DNA of 64,000 bases, taken from the NCBI RefSeq assembly GCF_001815935.1, contig NZ_KV823410.1:1-64000 (forward strand). Direction: 5' to 3'. A program made the position numbers and the translations under genes. Source of the DNA: Corynebacterium sp. HMSC04H06. Lineage in GTDB: Bacteria; Actinomycetota; Actinomycetes; Mycobacteriales; Mycobacteriaceae. Shown piece by piece: positions 1 to 8,871 of this stretch; position 1 is the first letter of the stretch; each line of letters starts with the position of its first letter. A model generated the notes under the pieces. That model searched no databases. It was given only the letters and a program-made list of their open reading frames with translations, and was not told the DNA's origin.

Positions 1-336
1 GCTGCCCGGGCGCTGCTTAGTGGAGGAGCCGTCGGGGCGGTCGGGCTCTGTCGGGCCGGTGGGGGTCTCGGCATCGTCGGCCGCGGCGGCATCGTTAGCC
101 CCGGGCAGCTGCGGGGCGCGCACTGGGGAGACCTCCCCGCCCGGGGCTGTCGCGGCGGGCGCGGTGGAATTGGAGCCGTTGAGTGCGGAGTCGGTGCCCG
201 GCGACCAGGGGCGCGGGCTGGAGTCCGCCTCCGGTGCGGGGCGGGTTTCCTCCCGCGCGGGTTCGGCGGTCTGGCAGGCGGAAAGGCAAAGGGTAGCGGC
301 GATGGCAAAGGCGGCTGTGCGGTAGCGCGGCAGCAT
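1..336 (-). CDS. Putative lipoprotein, C-terminus outside window
   Basis: The reading frame opens at an ATG at 336 and stays open to the window edge, so the gene is partial (112 codons seen). The N-terminus is a lipoprotein signal: a basic start (MLPRYR), a hydrophobic stretch and the lipobox LSAC with Cys near residue 21. The rest is rich in Ala, Pro, Ser, Thr and Glu with no recognisable domain, as in many cell-envelope lipoproteins with a disordered linker. It is divergent from hemL, with about 220 bp between them. Function unknown; the lipoprotein call is firm, anything beyond it is not. Confidence 0.6.
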   Translation of the reverse strand, partial: MLPRYRTAAFAIAATLCLSACQTAEPAREETRPAPEADSSPRPWSPGTDSALNGSNSTAPAATAPGGEVSPVRAPQLPGANDAAAADDAETPTGPTEPDRPDGSSTKQRPGS

Positions 337-541
337 GAAAGATTCCCCCGAATGTTTCTCGATAACTCTGTGTGCGTAGTCGGTGATTCATTGCGTTGAG
401 TGAGCGTGCTGTGTGTATTTTCCCCGAGCAGGTGGCCGGTCCGCGCCACCGCGTTCGCTCCAACCGCCACCCTAGCGCAGGGCGACGGGGCACGCAGGGC
501 GGGTGCGGGCGGCTACAACTTTTGTATAGCGCGAAAATCCG

Positions 542-555
542 TAGAATGTGGGCTA
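542..555 (+). promoter_or_regulatory. hemL promoter, -10 box and leaderless start
   Basis: TAGAAT at 542-547 is followed by exactly 7 nt and then the hemL ATG at 555, so the transcript probably begins at the start codon. No Shine-Dalgarno sequence precedes the ATG. No convincing -35 box is visible. Confidence 0.5.
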
Positions 556-1871
556 TGCCTACTTCTAGCGCCATGACAACGTCCAAGTCCGCCGAGCTTT
601 TCGCACGAGCGGAGAAAGTGATCCCCGGCGGGGTGGATTCCCCGGTTAGGGCGTACGGTTCCGTCGGCGGGCAGGCCCGCGCTATTGCGCAGGGCAAGGG
701 CTCGCAGCTGTGGGACGTGGACGGAAACACCTACGTGGACCTGGTCAGCTCCTACGGGCCGATGATCCACGGCAACGCGCACCCGAAGATCGTAGAAGCC
801 GTGCAGTACGCGGTGGAAAAGGGCCTGAGCTTCGGCGCGACCGCTGAGGCCGAGGTGCAGCTGGCCGAGACCATCGTGGGCCGCACCGCCGTCGACAAGG
901 TGCGCCTGGTCAACTCCGGCACGGAGGCCACCATGTCCGCGGTGCGCCTGGCCCGCGGTTTCACCGGCCGCCCGAAGGTCTTAAAGTTCGAGGGCTGCTA
1001 CCACGGCCACGTGGACGCCCTGCTGGCCGCGGCCGGCTCCGGCGTGGCGACGCTGGGGCTGCCCGATAGCCCGGGCGTGACCGGCGCGCAGGCCCAGGAC
1101 ACCATCGTCGTGCCCTACAACGACCTGGAGGCCGTCCGTCAGGCCTTCGCCGAGAACCCCGGCCAGATCGCTTGCATCATCGCCGAGGCCGCGGCCGGCA
1201 ACATGGGCACCGTCGCCCCAGACGAGGGCTACAACGCCGCGCTCAAGGAGATCGCGCACGCCGACGGCGCGCTGCTCATCCTGGACGAGGTCATGACGGG
1301 CTTCCGCACCTCCCACCAGGGCTGGTACGGCGTCGACCACGTCGCCGGCGACCTGGTGACCTTTGGCAAGGTGGTCTCCGGTGGGCTGCCTGCCGCAGCC
1401 TTTGGCGGCCGCGCCGACGTGATGGACTACCTCGCCCCGGTCGGGCCGGTCTACCAGGCCGGCACACTGTCCGGTAACCCGGTGGCCATGGCCGCGGGCC
1501 TGGCCTCCCTGGAGCTGGCGGACGAGGAGCTCTACCCGCGCCTGCAGCAGCAGGCCGACCGCCTGGAAAAGCTCATCCACCGCGCCCTGGAGCGCGAGGG
1601 CGTGGCCCACCACGTCCAGCGCGCCGAGTCGATGCTCTCCATCCGCTTCGCCGAGGGCGAGGGCCGCAACTTCGCCGACATGCAGGCGACCGAGACCTGG
1701 CGTTTCACCCCCTTCTTCCACGCCCTGCTGGAAGGCGGCGTCATGGTTCCGCCGAGCGCTTTCGAGACCTGGTTTGTATCTGACGCGCTTAGCGACAATG
1801 ATTTCGAGAGGATTGAAAACGCACTTGCCACGGCAGCGAAGGCCGCTGCCGCCGCAACAAAGGAGAACTAG
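555..1871 (+). CDS. hemL: Glutamate-1-semialdehyde 2,1-aminomutase
   Basis: PLP enzyme that converts glutamate-1-semialdehyde to 5-aminolevulinate in the C5 pathway to heme. The product is 438 aa, normal for the family. It shows the class III aminotransferase pattern: a GxDSPVRAY-type N-terminus, [10 protein letters not shown] for phosphate binding, [16 protein letters not shown], and TFGKVVSGG with the PLP Lys near residue 272. The reading frame extends further upstream, but ATG 555 gives the usual N-terminus and matches a leaderless promoter; ATG 573 is an alternative. The stop overlaps the next gene by one base. Its place before cytochrome c maturation genes fits heme supply. Confidence 0.95.
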   Translation: MPTSSAMTTSKSAELFARAEKVIPGGVDSPVRAYGSVGGQARAIAQGKGSQLWDVDGNTYVDLVSSYGPMIHGNAHPKIVEAVQYAVEKGLSFGATAEAEVQLAETIVGRTAVDKVRLVNSGTEATMSAVRLARGFTGRPKVLKFEGCYHGHVDALLAAAGSGVATLGLPDSPGVTGAQAQDTIVVPYNDLEAVRQAFAENPGQIACIIAEAAAGNMGTVAPDEGYNAALKEIAHADGALLILDEVMTGFRTSHQGWYGVDHVAGDLVTFGKVVSGGLPAAAFGGRADVMDYLAPVGPVYQAGTLSGNPVAMAAGLASLELADEELYPRLQQQADRLEKLIHRALEREGVAHHVQRAESMLSIRFAEGEGRNFADMQATETWRFTPFFHALLEGGVMVPPSAFETWFVSDALSDNDFERIENALATAAKAAAAATKEN

Positions 1872-2479
1872 TGACTGCCACCATCGTCCACCTGGTCCGC
1901 CACGGCGAGGTCTACAACCCGGGCAAGATCCTCTACGGCCGGATCCCGGGCTACCACCTGTCGTCCCGCGGGCACTCCATGGCGGCGCGCACGGCCGAGG
2001 TTTTCCGCGGCCACGACGTGACCTACCTGGCGGCCTCGCCGCTGCAGCGCACCCAGGAAACCGCCCAGCCCATCTCCAAGGTCACCGGCTTGGACGTGGA
2101 GCTGGACAAGACCATCATCGAGTCCGGTAACCGCTTCGAGGGCTTGCGGACCAAGGGGCTGCGCTCCCAGCTGTGGAACCCGCGCCGCTGGCCGCTGATG
2201 CGCAACCCGCTGGAGCCGTCCTGGGGCGAGCCTTTCACCCAGATCGCAGGCCGGATGATGAACGCGGTCGAGCGCGCCCGCGATAAGGCCGCTGGCCACG
2301 AGGCGGTGCTGGTCTCCCACCAGCTGCCCATCGTGATGGTCCAGCGCACCGTGCTGGGCCTGCGCCTGCCGCACGCCCCGTGGGCGCGGGAATGCGATCT
2401 GGCGTCCGTGACCTCCCTGGTCTTCCAGGACGATGAGATCACTGATATCTATTACTCGTCCCCGGCCCACCAGATCTAG
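1871..2479 (+). CDS. Histidine phosphatase family protein (PhoE/GpmB-like)
   Basis: 202 aa protein of the histidine phosphatase superfamily. The N-terminal catalytic motif is visible as HLVRHGEV (phosphohistidine in RHG), and the second His lies in VSHQLPI near residue 156. The GTG start shares a base with the hemL TAG stop, so the genes are translationally coupled. Homologues sit between hemL and the cytochrome c biogenesis genes in related corynebacteria. The substrate cannot be told from sequence; such proteins are often annotated phosphoglycerate mutase-like without evidence. Confidence 0.85.
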   Translation: MTATIVHLVRHGEVYNPGKILYGRIPGYHLSSRGHSMAARTAEVFRGHDVTYLAASPLQRTQETAQPISKVTGLDVELDKTIIESGNRFEGLRTKGLRSQLWNPRRWPLMRNPLEPSWGEPFTQIAGRMMNAVERARDKAAGHEAVLVSHQLPIVMVQRTVLGLRLPHAPWARECDLASVTSLVFQDDEITDIYYSSPAHQI

Positions 2480-2558
2480 CCTTCTGGCCTCGTCTTTAAG
2501 TTCTTTAGCCGCCCGGTTATTAATTCAACGGTCTATTTTCCCGGCCTAGATTTTTCAG

Positions 2559-3173
2559 GTGTATATGTCTTCCAAGTTTGTTGCCGCCGCTGCCGCGCTG
2601 ACCGCGGCGGCGCTGACCCTGTCCGCCTGCCAGCAGTCGGAGGAAAACTCCAAGAACGCCGTCGCCACGGGGGAGACCTTCGAGTTCATCACCCCGGGCG
2701 GGCAGACGGAGATCCGCTACGCGCCTGAGGAGCGCAAGCCGCTGCAAGAGTTCAGCGGCGAGGACCTGATGAACGAGGGGGAGACCATCTCCCTGTCGGA
2801 CTTCGACGATCAGATCGTGGTGCTCAACTCCTGGGGCCAGTGGTGCGCGCCGTGCCGCTCCGAGTCGGACGACCTACAGCGGGTGCACGAAAAGCTCCAG
2901 GAAGACAAGGCCGGCACCGTCTTCGGCATCAACGTGCGCGACTATAACCCGCAGATTTCGCGCGACTTCAAGAAAGACAACGGCCTGGAGTACCCATCCA
3001 TCTATGACCCGCCGTTCAAGACGGCGGCGGCGCTGGGCGGCGTGCCCACCGCGGTCGTGCCCACCACCATCGTGCTGGACAAGCAGCACCGCCCGGCCGC
3101 CGTCTTCCTACGCGAGATCACGGACCAAGACCTGCTGGAGGTCGTCGAGGAACTAGAGCAGGAGTCCGCCTAG
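2559..3173 (+). CDS. TlpA/ResA-like thiol-disulfide reductase lipoprotein
   Basis: A membrane-anchored thioredoxin-fold protein, likely the extracytoplasmic reductase that keeps apocytochrome c CXXCH thiols reduced (ResA/CcsX role). The N-terminus is a lipoprotein signal with lipobox LSAC. The active site WCAPC lies near residue 92 in NSWGQWCAPCRSES, and the thioredoxin cis-Pro loop follows as VPTTIV. The GTG at 2559 sits 6 nt after TAGATT (2547-2552), suggesting a leaderless start; ATG at 2565 is an alternative that leaves the lipobox unchanged. It is directly followed by ccdA, resB and ccsA, which fixes the pathway. Confidence 0.88.
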   Translation: MYMSSKFVAAAAALTAAALTLSACQQSEENSKNAVATGETFEFITPGGQTEIRYAPEERKPLQEFSGEDLMNEGETISLSDFDDQIVVLNSWGQWCAPCRSESDDLQRVHEKLQEDKAGTVFGINVRDYNPQISRDFKKDNGLEYPSIYDPPFKTAAALGGVPTAVVPTTIVLDKQHRPAAVFLREITDQDLLEVVEELEQESA

Positions 3174-3176
3174 CGT

Positions 3177-3995
3177 ATGGACGCACAGCTAATTGTGGCC
3201 CAGTCGGGGCTGGGGCAGACGTTTGCGGACACCGCCGTGGCCGGTCCCCTCCTGTTAGGGATCATCGCCGCGGCTGCTGCCGGCCTGGTCTCTTTCGCCT
3301 CCCCGTGCGTGATCCCGCTGGTGCCCGGTTATATCTCCTACCTGGCCAGCGTGGTCGGCGGGGAGGTGACTTACGACGCGGAGTACGGCGCCCGCGTGGG
3401 CAAGCGCCGCCAGTGGGCGGTAGTCGGCGCGGCGCTGCTGTTTATCCTCGGCTTCACCGTGGTATTCGTGCTGGCGACGGTCTCCGTCTTCGGCGCGATC
3501 TCCGTGCTGACCTTAAACGCTGACACGCTCATGCGTATTGGCGGCGTGGTCACCATCCTCATGGGCGTGGTCTTTATGGGCCTGGTGCCCGCGCTGCAAA
3601 AAGACACCCGCTTGTCGCCCAAGCGCTGGACCACCTGGCTGGGCGCACCGCTGTTGGGCGGTGTTTTCGCCCTGGGCTGGACCCCGTGCCTGGGGCCGAC
3701 CCTGGCCGCCATCATCTCCGTGTCCGCGGGCACCGAGGGGATGACGGCGCTGCGCGGCACCATCCTCATCATTGGCTACTGCCTCGGCCTGGGGCTGCCC
3801 TTCCTGCTCGTGGCGCTGGGCTCGGCCCGGGCCATGCGCACGATTTCCTGGCTGGGCAAGCACTCGCGTACCGTGCAGGTAATCGGTGGCGTGGCCATGA
3901 TCCTGGTGGGCCTGGCACTGCTGACGGGCCTCTGGGGAGAATTCATCAACTGGATCCGGCAGTGGACCGTGGAATACGGCGCGACCCTCATTTAG
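3177..3995 (+). CDS. ccdA: Cytochrome c biogenesis protein CcdA
   Basis: 272 aa polytopic membrane protein of the CcdA/DsbD family, passing electrons from cytoplasmic thioredoxin to the extracytoplasmic thioredoxin encoded upstream. The two redox Cys lie in conserved contexts: [13 protein letters not shown] in the first transmembrane helix and GWTPCLGP in the fourth. About six to seven membrane segments are visible. The start ATG is 3 nt after the tlpA stop, so the genes form an operon. Confidence 0.93.
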   Translation: MDAQLIVAQSGLGQTFADTAVAGPLLLGIIAAAAAGLVSFASPCVIPLVPGYISYLASVVGGEVTYDAEYGARVGKRRQWAVVGAALLFILGFTVVFVLATVSVFGAISVLTLNADTLMRIGGVVTILMGVVFMGLVPALQKDTRLSPKRWTTWLGAPLLGGVFALGWTPCLGPTLAAIISVSAGTEGMTALRGTILIIGYCLGLGLPFLLVALGSARAMRTISWLGKHSRTVQVIGGVAMILVGLALLTGLWGEFINWIRQWTVEYGATLI

Positions 3996-4008
3996 TTAAG
4001 GAGCATTC

Positions 4009-5658
4009 GTGAAACAGATCGGCACCTGGCTCAAGCGGGGCTGGAACTGGCTGACCAGTATGCGCACCGCCTTGGCACTGCTGTTTTTGCTGGCGGTCGC
4101 CGCGATCCCCGGCTCCTTGCTGCCGCAGCGCGACCTCAACGAGGCCAATGTCAACGAGTTCATCGAGACCAACGGCACCATCGCCGAGATCTACGACAAG
4201 CTGCAGCTTTTCGACGTCTTCTCCTCCACGTGGTTCATCGCCATCTTCGTGCTGCTGACCATCTCGCTCATCGGCTGCATCCTGCCGCGCTCGTGGGATC
4301 ACTACAAGGCGTGGAAGACCCAGCCGACCCGCCCGCCCAAGTTCCTGACCCGCATGCCGCTGCACTCCGAAGGCACCTCGGAGCGCGGCATCGAGGAGCT
4401 CAGCGACAAGACGCAGGCGATGTTCAAGCGCTGGCGCGTGGCCCGCTACGAGCCGGGCGAGGATCGTGCCGGGGCGCTGTCCTTTTCGGCCGAGCGCGGC
4501 TACTCCCGCGAGCTGGCCAACCTGATTTTCCACGTCGCCCTGGTGGCCATGCTGGTCACCATCGCCGTGGGCCGCATGGTCTACTACGAGGGACAGGTCA
4601 TCGTGGTCACCGAGTCCGGCAAACACGTTTCTGCCTCCGATGCCGAGCAGTCCACCGAGTTCTGCAACACCTCGACGTCGAACTACGACTCCTTCCGCGC
4701 CGGCCCGCTCTTCGACGGCACGGGCCTGCACCCCTTCTGCCTGGTCGCGCATGATTTTACCGCGGACTACCTGCCGAACGGGCAGGCGGAGATGTTCACC
4801 TCGAACGTCTCCTACGCCGAGGGCGAGGACATCTACGCCAGCGAAGAGGCCTGGGACGACTACGAGCTCAAGGTCAACCACCCGCTGCGCCTGGCCAATA
4901 ACCGCGTCTACCTGCAGGGCCACGGCTTCGCGCCCACCGTGACGGTGGAGTGGCCGGACGGGGAAAAACGCACGCAGACCATGCAGTTCCGCCCGGACGA
5001 TCTGACCAACTTCCTGTCCTCGGGCGCCATGCGCTTCGACCCGCCGGCCGGCATGTACCCGGACCTCTACGAGCGCCGCCAGAACCAGCTGGCTATCCAG
5101 GGCCTGTTCGCGCCGACGGCCAGCTGGTCCGGCGAGAACGGCGAGCTGCTGTCCTCGTCCTTCCCGTCCATGATGGACCCGGCGCTGGCCATCGACATCT
5201 ACCGCGGCGACGCGGGCCTGGACACCGGCACGGCGCAGTCCATCTTCTCCCTAGACTCGACGCTGATGCATTCGGGCGCGCTGCAGAAGCTGGAGCGCGT
5301 CAACCTGGGGATGGGCGAGTCGGTCACGCTCGACGACGGCACCAAGGTCACCTTCGACGGCGCCAACGAGTTTGCCAACTACCAGGTCTCCTACGACCCG
5401 ATGCAGTTCTGGGTGCTCGTCTCCGCACTGGTCATGCTGGCCTCCCTCGTCGGCTCGCTGGTCATCAAGCGCCGCCGCGTGTGGGTGCGCCTGCGGCCGA
5501 ACGCCGACGGCACCACCGCCATTGAGATGGCGGGCCTGTCGCGCACGGACCGGGCCGGCTGGTCGGAAGAGTTCCACGTGCTCTACCGTGAGCTGCTGGA
5601 GCTGCCCGATCCGGAGGAGACGGAAGAGGACGAGCTCTTCGATTACGAAGACAAATAA
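4009..5658 (+). CDS. resB: Cytochrome c biogenesis protein ResB (CcsB family)
   Basis: 549 aa ResB-domain protein, one half of the System II heme-handling and cytochrome c synthetase complex, acting outside the membrane with CcsA. Transmembrane helices lie near residues 17-37, 72-93 and 165-187, followed by a large extracytoplasmic domain and a last helix near 465-485. The C-terminal cytoplasmic tail is acidic. The GTG start at 4009 has the SD AAGGAG a few nt upstream. It follows ccdA by 13 nt and precedes ccsA. Confidence 0.93.
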   Translation: MKQIGTWLKRGWNWLTSMRTALALLFLLAVAAIPGSLLPQRDLNEANVNEFIETNGTIAEIYDKLQLFDVFSSTWFIAIFVLLTISLIGCILPRSWDHYKAWKTQPTRPPKFLTRMPLHSEGTSERGIEELSDKTQAMFKRWRVARYEPGEDRAGALSFSAERGYSRELANLIFHVALVAMLVTIAVGRMVYYEGQVIVVTESGKHVSASDAEQSTEFCNTSTSNYDSFRAGPLFDGTGLHPFCLVAHDFTADYLPNGQAEMFTSNVSYAEGEDIYASEEAWDDYELKVNHPLRLANNRVYLQGHGFAPTVTVEWPDGEKRTQTMQFRPDDLTNFLSSGAMRFDPPAGMYPDLYERRQNQLAIQGLFAPTASWSGENGELLSSSFPSMMDPALAIDIYRGDAGLDTGTAQSIFSLDSTLMHSGALQKLERVNLGMGESVTLDDGTKVTFDGANEFANYQVSYDPMQFWVLVSALVMLASLVGSLVIKRRRVWVRLRPNADGTTAIEMAGLSRTDRAGWSEEFHVLYRELLELPDPEETEEDELFDYEDK

Positions 5659-5738
5659 TCCTGTCCATCTAAAGTTGGATTCCCGTGTTGGCCAGGGGTA
5701 GTCTAATCTGCGAACGCAATCTGTCAGAGTAGGTGTGT

Positions 5739-6776
5739 ATGCCGGTCGATCAGAACCTGTCGAACTTTTCGGACATCGCGGTACAGACCGCGTTTGTCAT
5801 CTATATCGTCGCCCTTTTCATGTCCCTTATGTACTACGGGCGCATGAAGAGCCTCCTGGAGACCCGCCGCGCGGCCCAGGAAGAAAAGGCGAAGGGCCGC
5901 AAGGAAAACAAGGAGCTCGCCACGGTAGGCGCCAGGTCTAGCGACGCCGCCGCCACCCCCGTCGGGGCCGCGGGCGCCGAGCCCGCCCCGACCGCGGATG
6001 AGGTCGCACACCGTGAGCGCCGCGCCGACAAGATTGGCAACATGACCCAGTCGCTCATCTGGGTGGCCGTGGTCCTGCACCTGGTGGCGATTGTCCTGCG
6101 CGGCCTGGCCACCGGCCGTTTCCCGTTCGGCAACCTCTACGAATACGTCCTGATGGTCACCGCCGGCACCATGGTGGTCGCCGCGATCTCCCTGCAACGC
6201 AAGCAGTGGCGCCCGCTGTGGCCGTGGCTGCTCACCCCGATGTTGGCCCTGCTGTTCTACGGTTCCACCAAGCTGTACGCGGAGTCCGCCCCGGTCGTCC
6301 CGGCGCTGCAGTCGCACTGGCTGCCCATCCACGTCACCACGGTCTCCGTGGGCGCGTCCATCGGTATTGTCTCTGGCATCGCCTCGATTTTGTACCTGCT
6401 GCGCCGCGCGCAGCCCAAGGGCGAGGAGCATGGCTTCCTGGGCACCATCACGATGATTTTGCCCTCGGCGAAGAAGCTGGACCAGCTGGCCTACCGCCTG
6501 GCGGTCATCACCCTGCCCACCCTGGGCTTAGGCATTGTCCTGGGTGCTATCTGGGCGGAGTCCGCCTGGGGCCGTTTCTGGGGCTGGGACCCGAAGGAGA
6601 CTGTCTCCTTTGCCACCTGGATCCTCTACGCGGCCTACCTGCACATGCGCGCGACCCCCTCGGCCCGCAAGTACGCCCCCTGGGTCAACATCTTGGCGCT
6701 GGCCACCATGATCTTCAACCTGTTCTTCATTAACATGGTGGTCTCCGGCCTGCACTCCTACGCGGGCCTGAACTAG
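5739..6776 (+). CDS. ccsA: Cytochrome c biogenesis protein CcsA/ResC
   Basis: Polytopic heme-transport protein (345 aa from this start), partner of ResB in System II cytochrome c assembly. The WWD signature that presents heme is visible as FWGWDPKETVSF near residue 286, with flanking conserved His in the membrane helices. The N-terminal helix is followed by an Ala/Lys-rich cytoplasmic linker. I chose ATG 5739, preceded by AGAGTAGG; GTG 5733 in the same frame is an alternative. A -10-like TAATCT lies at 5704-5709, so the gene may have its own promoter as well as read-through from resB. Confidence 0.93.
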   Translation: MPVDQNLSNFSDIAVQTAFVIYIVALFMSLMYYGRMKSLLETRRAAQEEKAKGRKENKELATVGARSSDAAATPVGAAGAEPAPTADEVAHRERRADKIGNMTQSLIWVAVVLHLVAIVLRGLATGRFPFGNLYEYVLMVTAGTMVVAAISLQRKQWRPLWPWLLTPMLALLFYGSTKLYAESAPVVPALQSHWLPIHVTTVSVGASIGIVSGIASILYLLRRAQPKGEEHGFLGTITMILPSAKKLDQLAYRLAVITLPTLGLGIVLGAIWAESAWGRFWGWDPKETVSFATWILYAAYLHMRATPSARKYAPWVNILALATMIFNLFFINMVVSGLHSYAGLN

Positions 6777-6832
6777 CCACGAGCTTCCCACTAGCTCACT
6801 ACTGCCGCGATTGGTGGCGGGAGGTCTACTGA

Positions 6833-7087
6833 ATGGAAAACCGCACTCGTAACAAGCCCGGCAAGCCGGCTGGGGACAACCCGCAGCTGCTGCACTTGGG
6901 CGACTACCTGGCCCGGTGCCGCCGGGAGCGCGGCATCCTGCAGCAAAAGCTCGCTGAGGACGCGGGCGTGTCCCGCTCGACGCTGCACACCATCGAGCAC
7001 GGCGGCACGGGCGTGCGGTGGGAAAAGGTTGCGGCCGTGGCCCAAGCGCTGGGCCTGGAGCTCACGTTTAAAGACCAGTCCGAGTAG
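6833..7087 (+). CDS. Small XRE-family helix-turn-helix protein
   Basis: 84 aa DNA-binding protein with an HTH_3/XRE (Cro/C1) domain covering about residues 24-78: LGDYLARCRRERGILQQKLAEDAG, then the recognition helix VSRSTLHTIEHG. No effector domain is present, as in HipB-like antitoxins and small transcription factors. No toxin-like partner is adjacent. It lies 56 bp downstream of ccsA and may be cotranscribed. The target is unknown. Confidence 0.75.
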   Translation: MENRTRNKPGKPAGDNPQLLHLGDYLARCRRERGILQQKLAEDAGVSRSTLHTIEHGGTGVRWEKVAAVAQALGLELTFKDQSE

Positions 7088-7089
7088 GC

Positions 7090-7105
7090 CGGGCCCACAG
7101 GCCCG
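7090..7105. terminator. GC hairpin between convergent genes
   Basis: CGGGCC-CACA-GGCCCG forms a 6 bp perfect stem right after the stop of the HTH gene and before the end of the convergent small membrane gene. There is no T-tract, so it is a weak bidirectional terminator candidate. Confidence 0.3.
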
Positions 7106-7111
7106 CGGGGC

Positions 7112-7390
7112 TTAGGTCTCGTCCTGCGGGGGCTGCTGCCGGCGCTGGCGTTCCTGCTGGCGGCGCTGCTCGGCCTCACACGCCTCCCGCGCGCGGCGTT
7201 CCTTGAAGCGCTGCTTTTCAATGTTCCACAGGAACTCTTCGTCATCATCCGGGCCCTTGATCTGCTTGGGGCTTGGGGCGCGGTTATCCGCTTGGATTTC
7301 GGTCCGCTTGCCCCACGTGCCGGGGCCGAAGGCCTTCCAGACTAGGATGACGGCGGCAACGATGAGGAGGAGAAGGATGAGGCGTCCCAT
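7112..7390 (-). CDS. Small membrane protein with charged C-terminal tail
   Basis: About 92 aa. An N-terminal hydrophobic helix (MGRLILLLLIVAAVILVW) is followed by a strongly charged Arg/Glu/Gln-rich tail that probably forms a cytoplasmic helix or coiled coil. No known domain is recognised. ATG 7390 is preferred because TACTAT lies exactly 7 nt upstream, the leaderless geometry seen elsewhere in the window; ATG 7399 is in frame. It is divergent from the DUF4229 gene. Function unknown. Confidence 0.6.
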   Translation of the reverse strand: MGRLILLLLIVAAVILVWKAFGPGTWGKRTEIQADNRAPSPKQIKGPDDDEEFLWNIEKQRFKERRAREACEAEQRRQQERQRRQQPPQDET

Positions 7391-7443
7391 GCCCTCCATA
7401 GTACTTAACCGAAAATTAACCGACTAGCTTAGGCGAAGGTAAA

Positions 7444-7941
7444 ATGTCTGACGTGTCAGCCCACGATAACGAACCCCAGAACCGCCCCGCGGCGGTCCCG
7501 GAATCGACCCCCAAGTCGACCCCGGCTCACGATGCCGCCCCGGCAACCCCGGCCGGCGATGCCCGGCCCGCCGGCCAGGCGGGTGCAGCGCAGCCTGCCG
7601 ATGCGGTCACTGCCGCCGCGGGGGAGCGGGGCGAGCACGAGCCGCCCAAGCCCGACCCGGAGCTGCGCTCTGCCTCGCGCAAGGCGATGGCCAAGTACGG
7701 CCTGGCCCGCCTGGTTCTCTTCCTGGTCCTGACGGCGGTCATCCAGGGCCTAGCCATGCTCATCGGCGCCCCGGTGCCTCTTATCTTCTCCGCGCTGTTG
7801 GCCTTGTTCCTGGCGCTGCCGCTGTCGATGCTCATCTTCACCAAGTGGCGGCTCGAAGCCACGAACTCGCTGGCCGAGTACTCCCGCCAGCGCAAGGCCC
7901 ACAAGGCCTGGGTCCAGCGCGAGCTAGCCGGCCGTAACTAG
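7444..7941 (+). CDS. DUF4229-like membrane protein
   Basis: 165 aa. The N-terminal 65 residues are Pro/Ala-rich and probably disordered. Then come two transmembrane helices near residues 90-110 and 113-135, followed by a short basic tail ending in SRQRKAHKAWVQRELAGR. This fits the actinobacterial DUF4229 family, usually found close to menA. GAAGG precedes the ATG by 5 nt. Its 3' end overlaps the convergent AEC transporter gene by 4 bases. Role unknown. Confidence 0.65.
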   Translation: MSDVSAHDNEPQNRPAAVPESTPKSTPAHDAAPATPAGDARPAGQAGAAQPADAVTAAAGERGEHEPPKPDPELRSASRKAMAKYGLARLVLFLVLTAVIQGLAMLIGAPVPLIFSALLALFLALPLSMLIFTKWRLEATNSLAEYSRQRKAHKAWVQRELAGRN

Positions 7942-8837
7942 CGGCCGAAGAGGAAGGCGATCACCAGCATCACCGGCAGCGCGGCGAAGGTAGTCAGGAA
8001 GACGACGTCGCGGGCGACGGTCTGGCCGCGCTGGAAGGTGGCCGCGTAGTTGTAGACCTGCTGGGCCGTGGGCAGCGCGCAGAGGATAACTGCGGCGTAA
8101 GTGGCGTCGGCGCTCAGGCCGAAGATGCTCGCCAGGCCGAAGGCCGCCAGCGGCATGCCTACCAGTTTCAGGAGCGTCGCCGTCGCGGTGGGGCGGCGCG
8201 CGGAGGGGTCGGAAAGCACCCCGGAGGTCTTCAGGGAGGCACCGAAGCTCATCAGGATCATGGGGATGGACGCCCCGCCCAGCAGGCCGATGGGCTCCAT
8301 GATGGGCGCGGGGATTTCCCAGCCGCGCCAGGCCACGATAAAGCCCAGGAAGCTGGCCACCACCATGGGGGAGAGCAGCCCAGTCTTGATCCCTCCCAGC
8401 AGGGACTTGCCGCCCAGCGCGCCCAGGATGAGCGGGGTGAACAGGACCATCTGGATGAAGACGACGGGGATGGCGTACGTGGAATCGCCCAGCACGTAGG
8501 TGCTCACCGGCAGGCCGATGTTGACGGAGTTGAAGTAGCTGGCCGCGGCCGCGCCGGAGGCGATATCCGGCAGGGACTGGCGGAAGTGCAGGGCCGCGTA
8601 GACGGTGGCGACCACCACGGTCGCCCCGATGACCACCAGGATGACCGGGGAGAAGACTACCCCGGGATCCGAGCGCGCCACGGAGTGGAAGAGCAAAGCC
8701 GGGGTCGCGGCGTAGAAGGCCACCCGGTTGAACATCAGGCGCTCGCGATCGGAGCCGATAACCCCGCGTACGGCGAGCACCCAGCCGACGAAGATGACGG
8801 CCAGGATGATGGCAAACCCGGTGATAACCCCTAGCAT
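7938..8837 (-). CDS. AEC family transporter (auxin efflux carrier/malate permease type)
   Basis: 299 aa integral membrane protein with ten predicted helices in two five-helix halves, as in the AEC/Mem_trans family. Helix starts are visible near residues 5, 37, 63, 120, 160, 230 and 275. Family members export or exchange organic acids or related anions; the substrate is not readable here. The SD AAAGGTG precedes the ATG at 8837 by about 6 nt. It runs in the same direction as menA, which lies 34 bp upstream, so the two may form a transcript. Confidence 0.8.
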   Translation of the reverse strand: MLGVITGFAIILAVIFVGWVLAVRGVIGSDRERLMFNRVAFYAATPALLFHSVARSDPGVVFSPVILVVIGATVVVATVYAALHFRQSLPDIASGAAAASYFNSVNIGLPVSTYVLGDSTYAIPVVFIQMVLFTPLILGALGGKSLLGGIKTGLLSPMVVASFLGFIVAWRGWEIPAPIMEPIGLLGGASIPMILMSFGASLKTSGVLSDPSARRPTATATLLKLVGMPLAAFGLASIFGLSADATYAAVILCALPTAQQVYNYAATFQRGQTVARDVVFLTTFAALPVMLVIAFLFGR

Positions 8838-8871
8838 CTAGCGCACCTTTCCTGCAGTCGGTGGATCCTGC

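Noticed and set aside
396..554. N-terminal extension of hemL upstream of ATG 555
   Set aside because: The extension has no similarity to HemL and crosses the likely -10 box at 542-547.
6833..7390. HTH gene and convergent small membrane gene as a toxin-antitoxin pair
   Set aside because: They are convergent rather than an operon, and the membrane protein does not resemble a known toxin.
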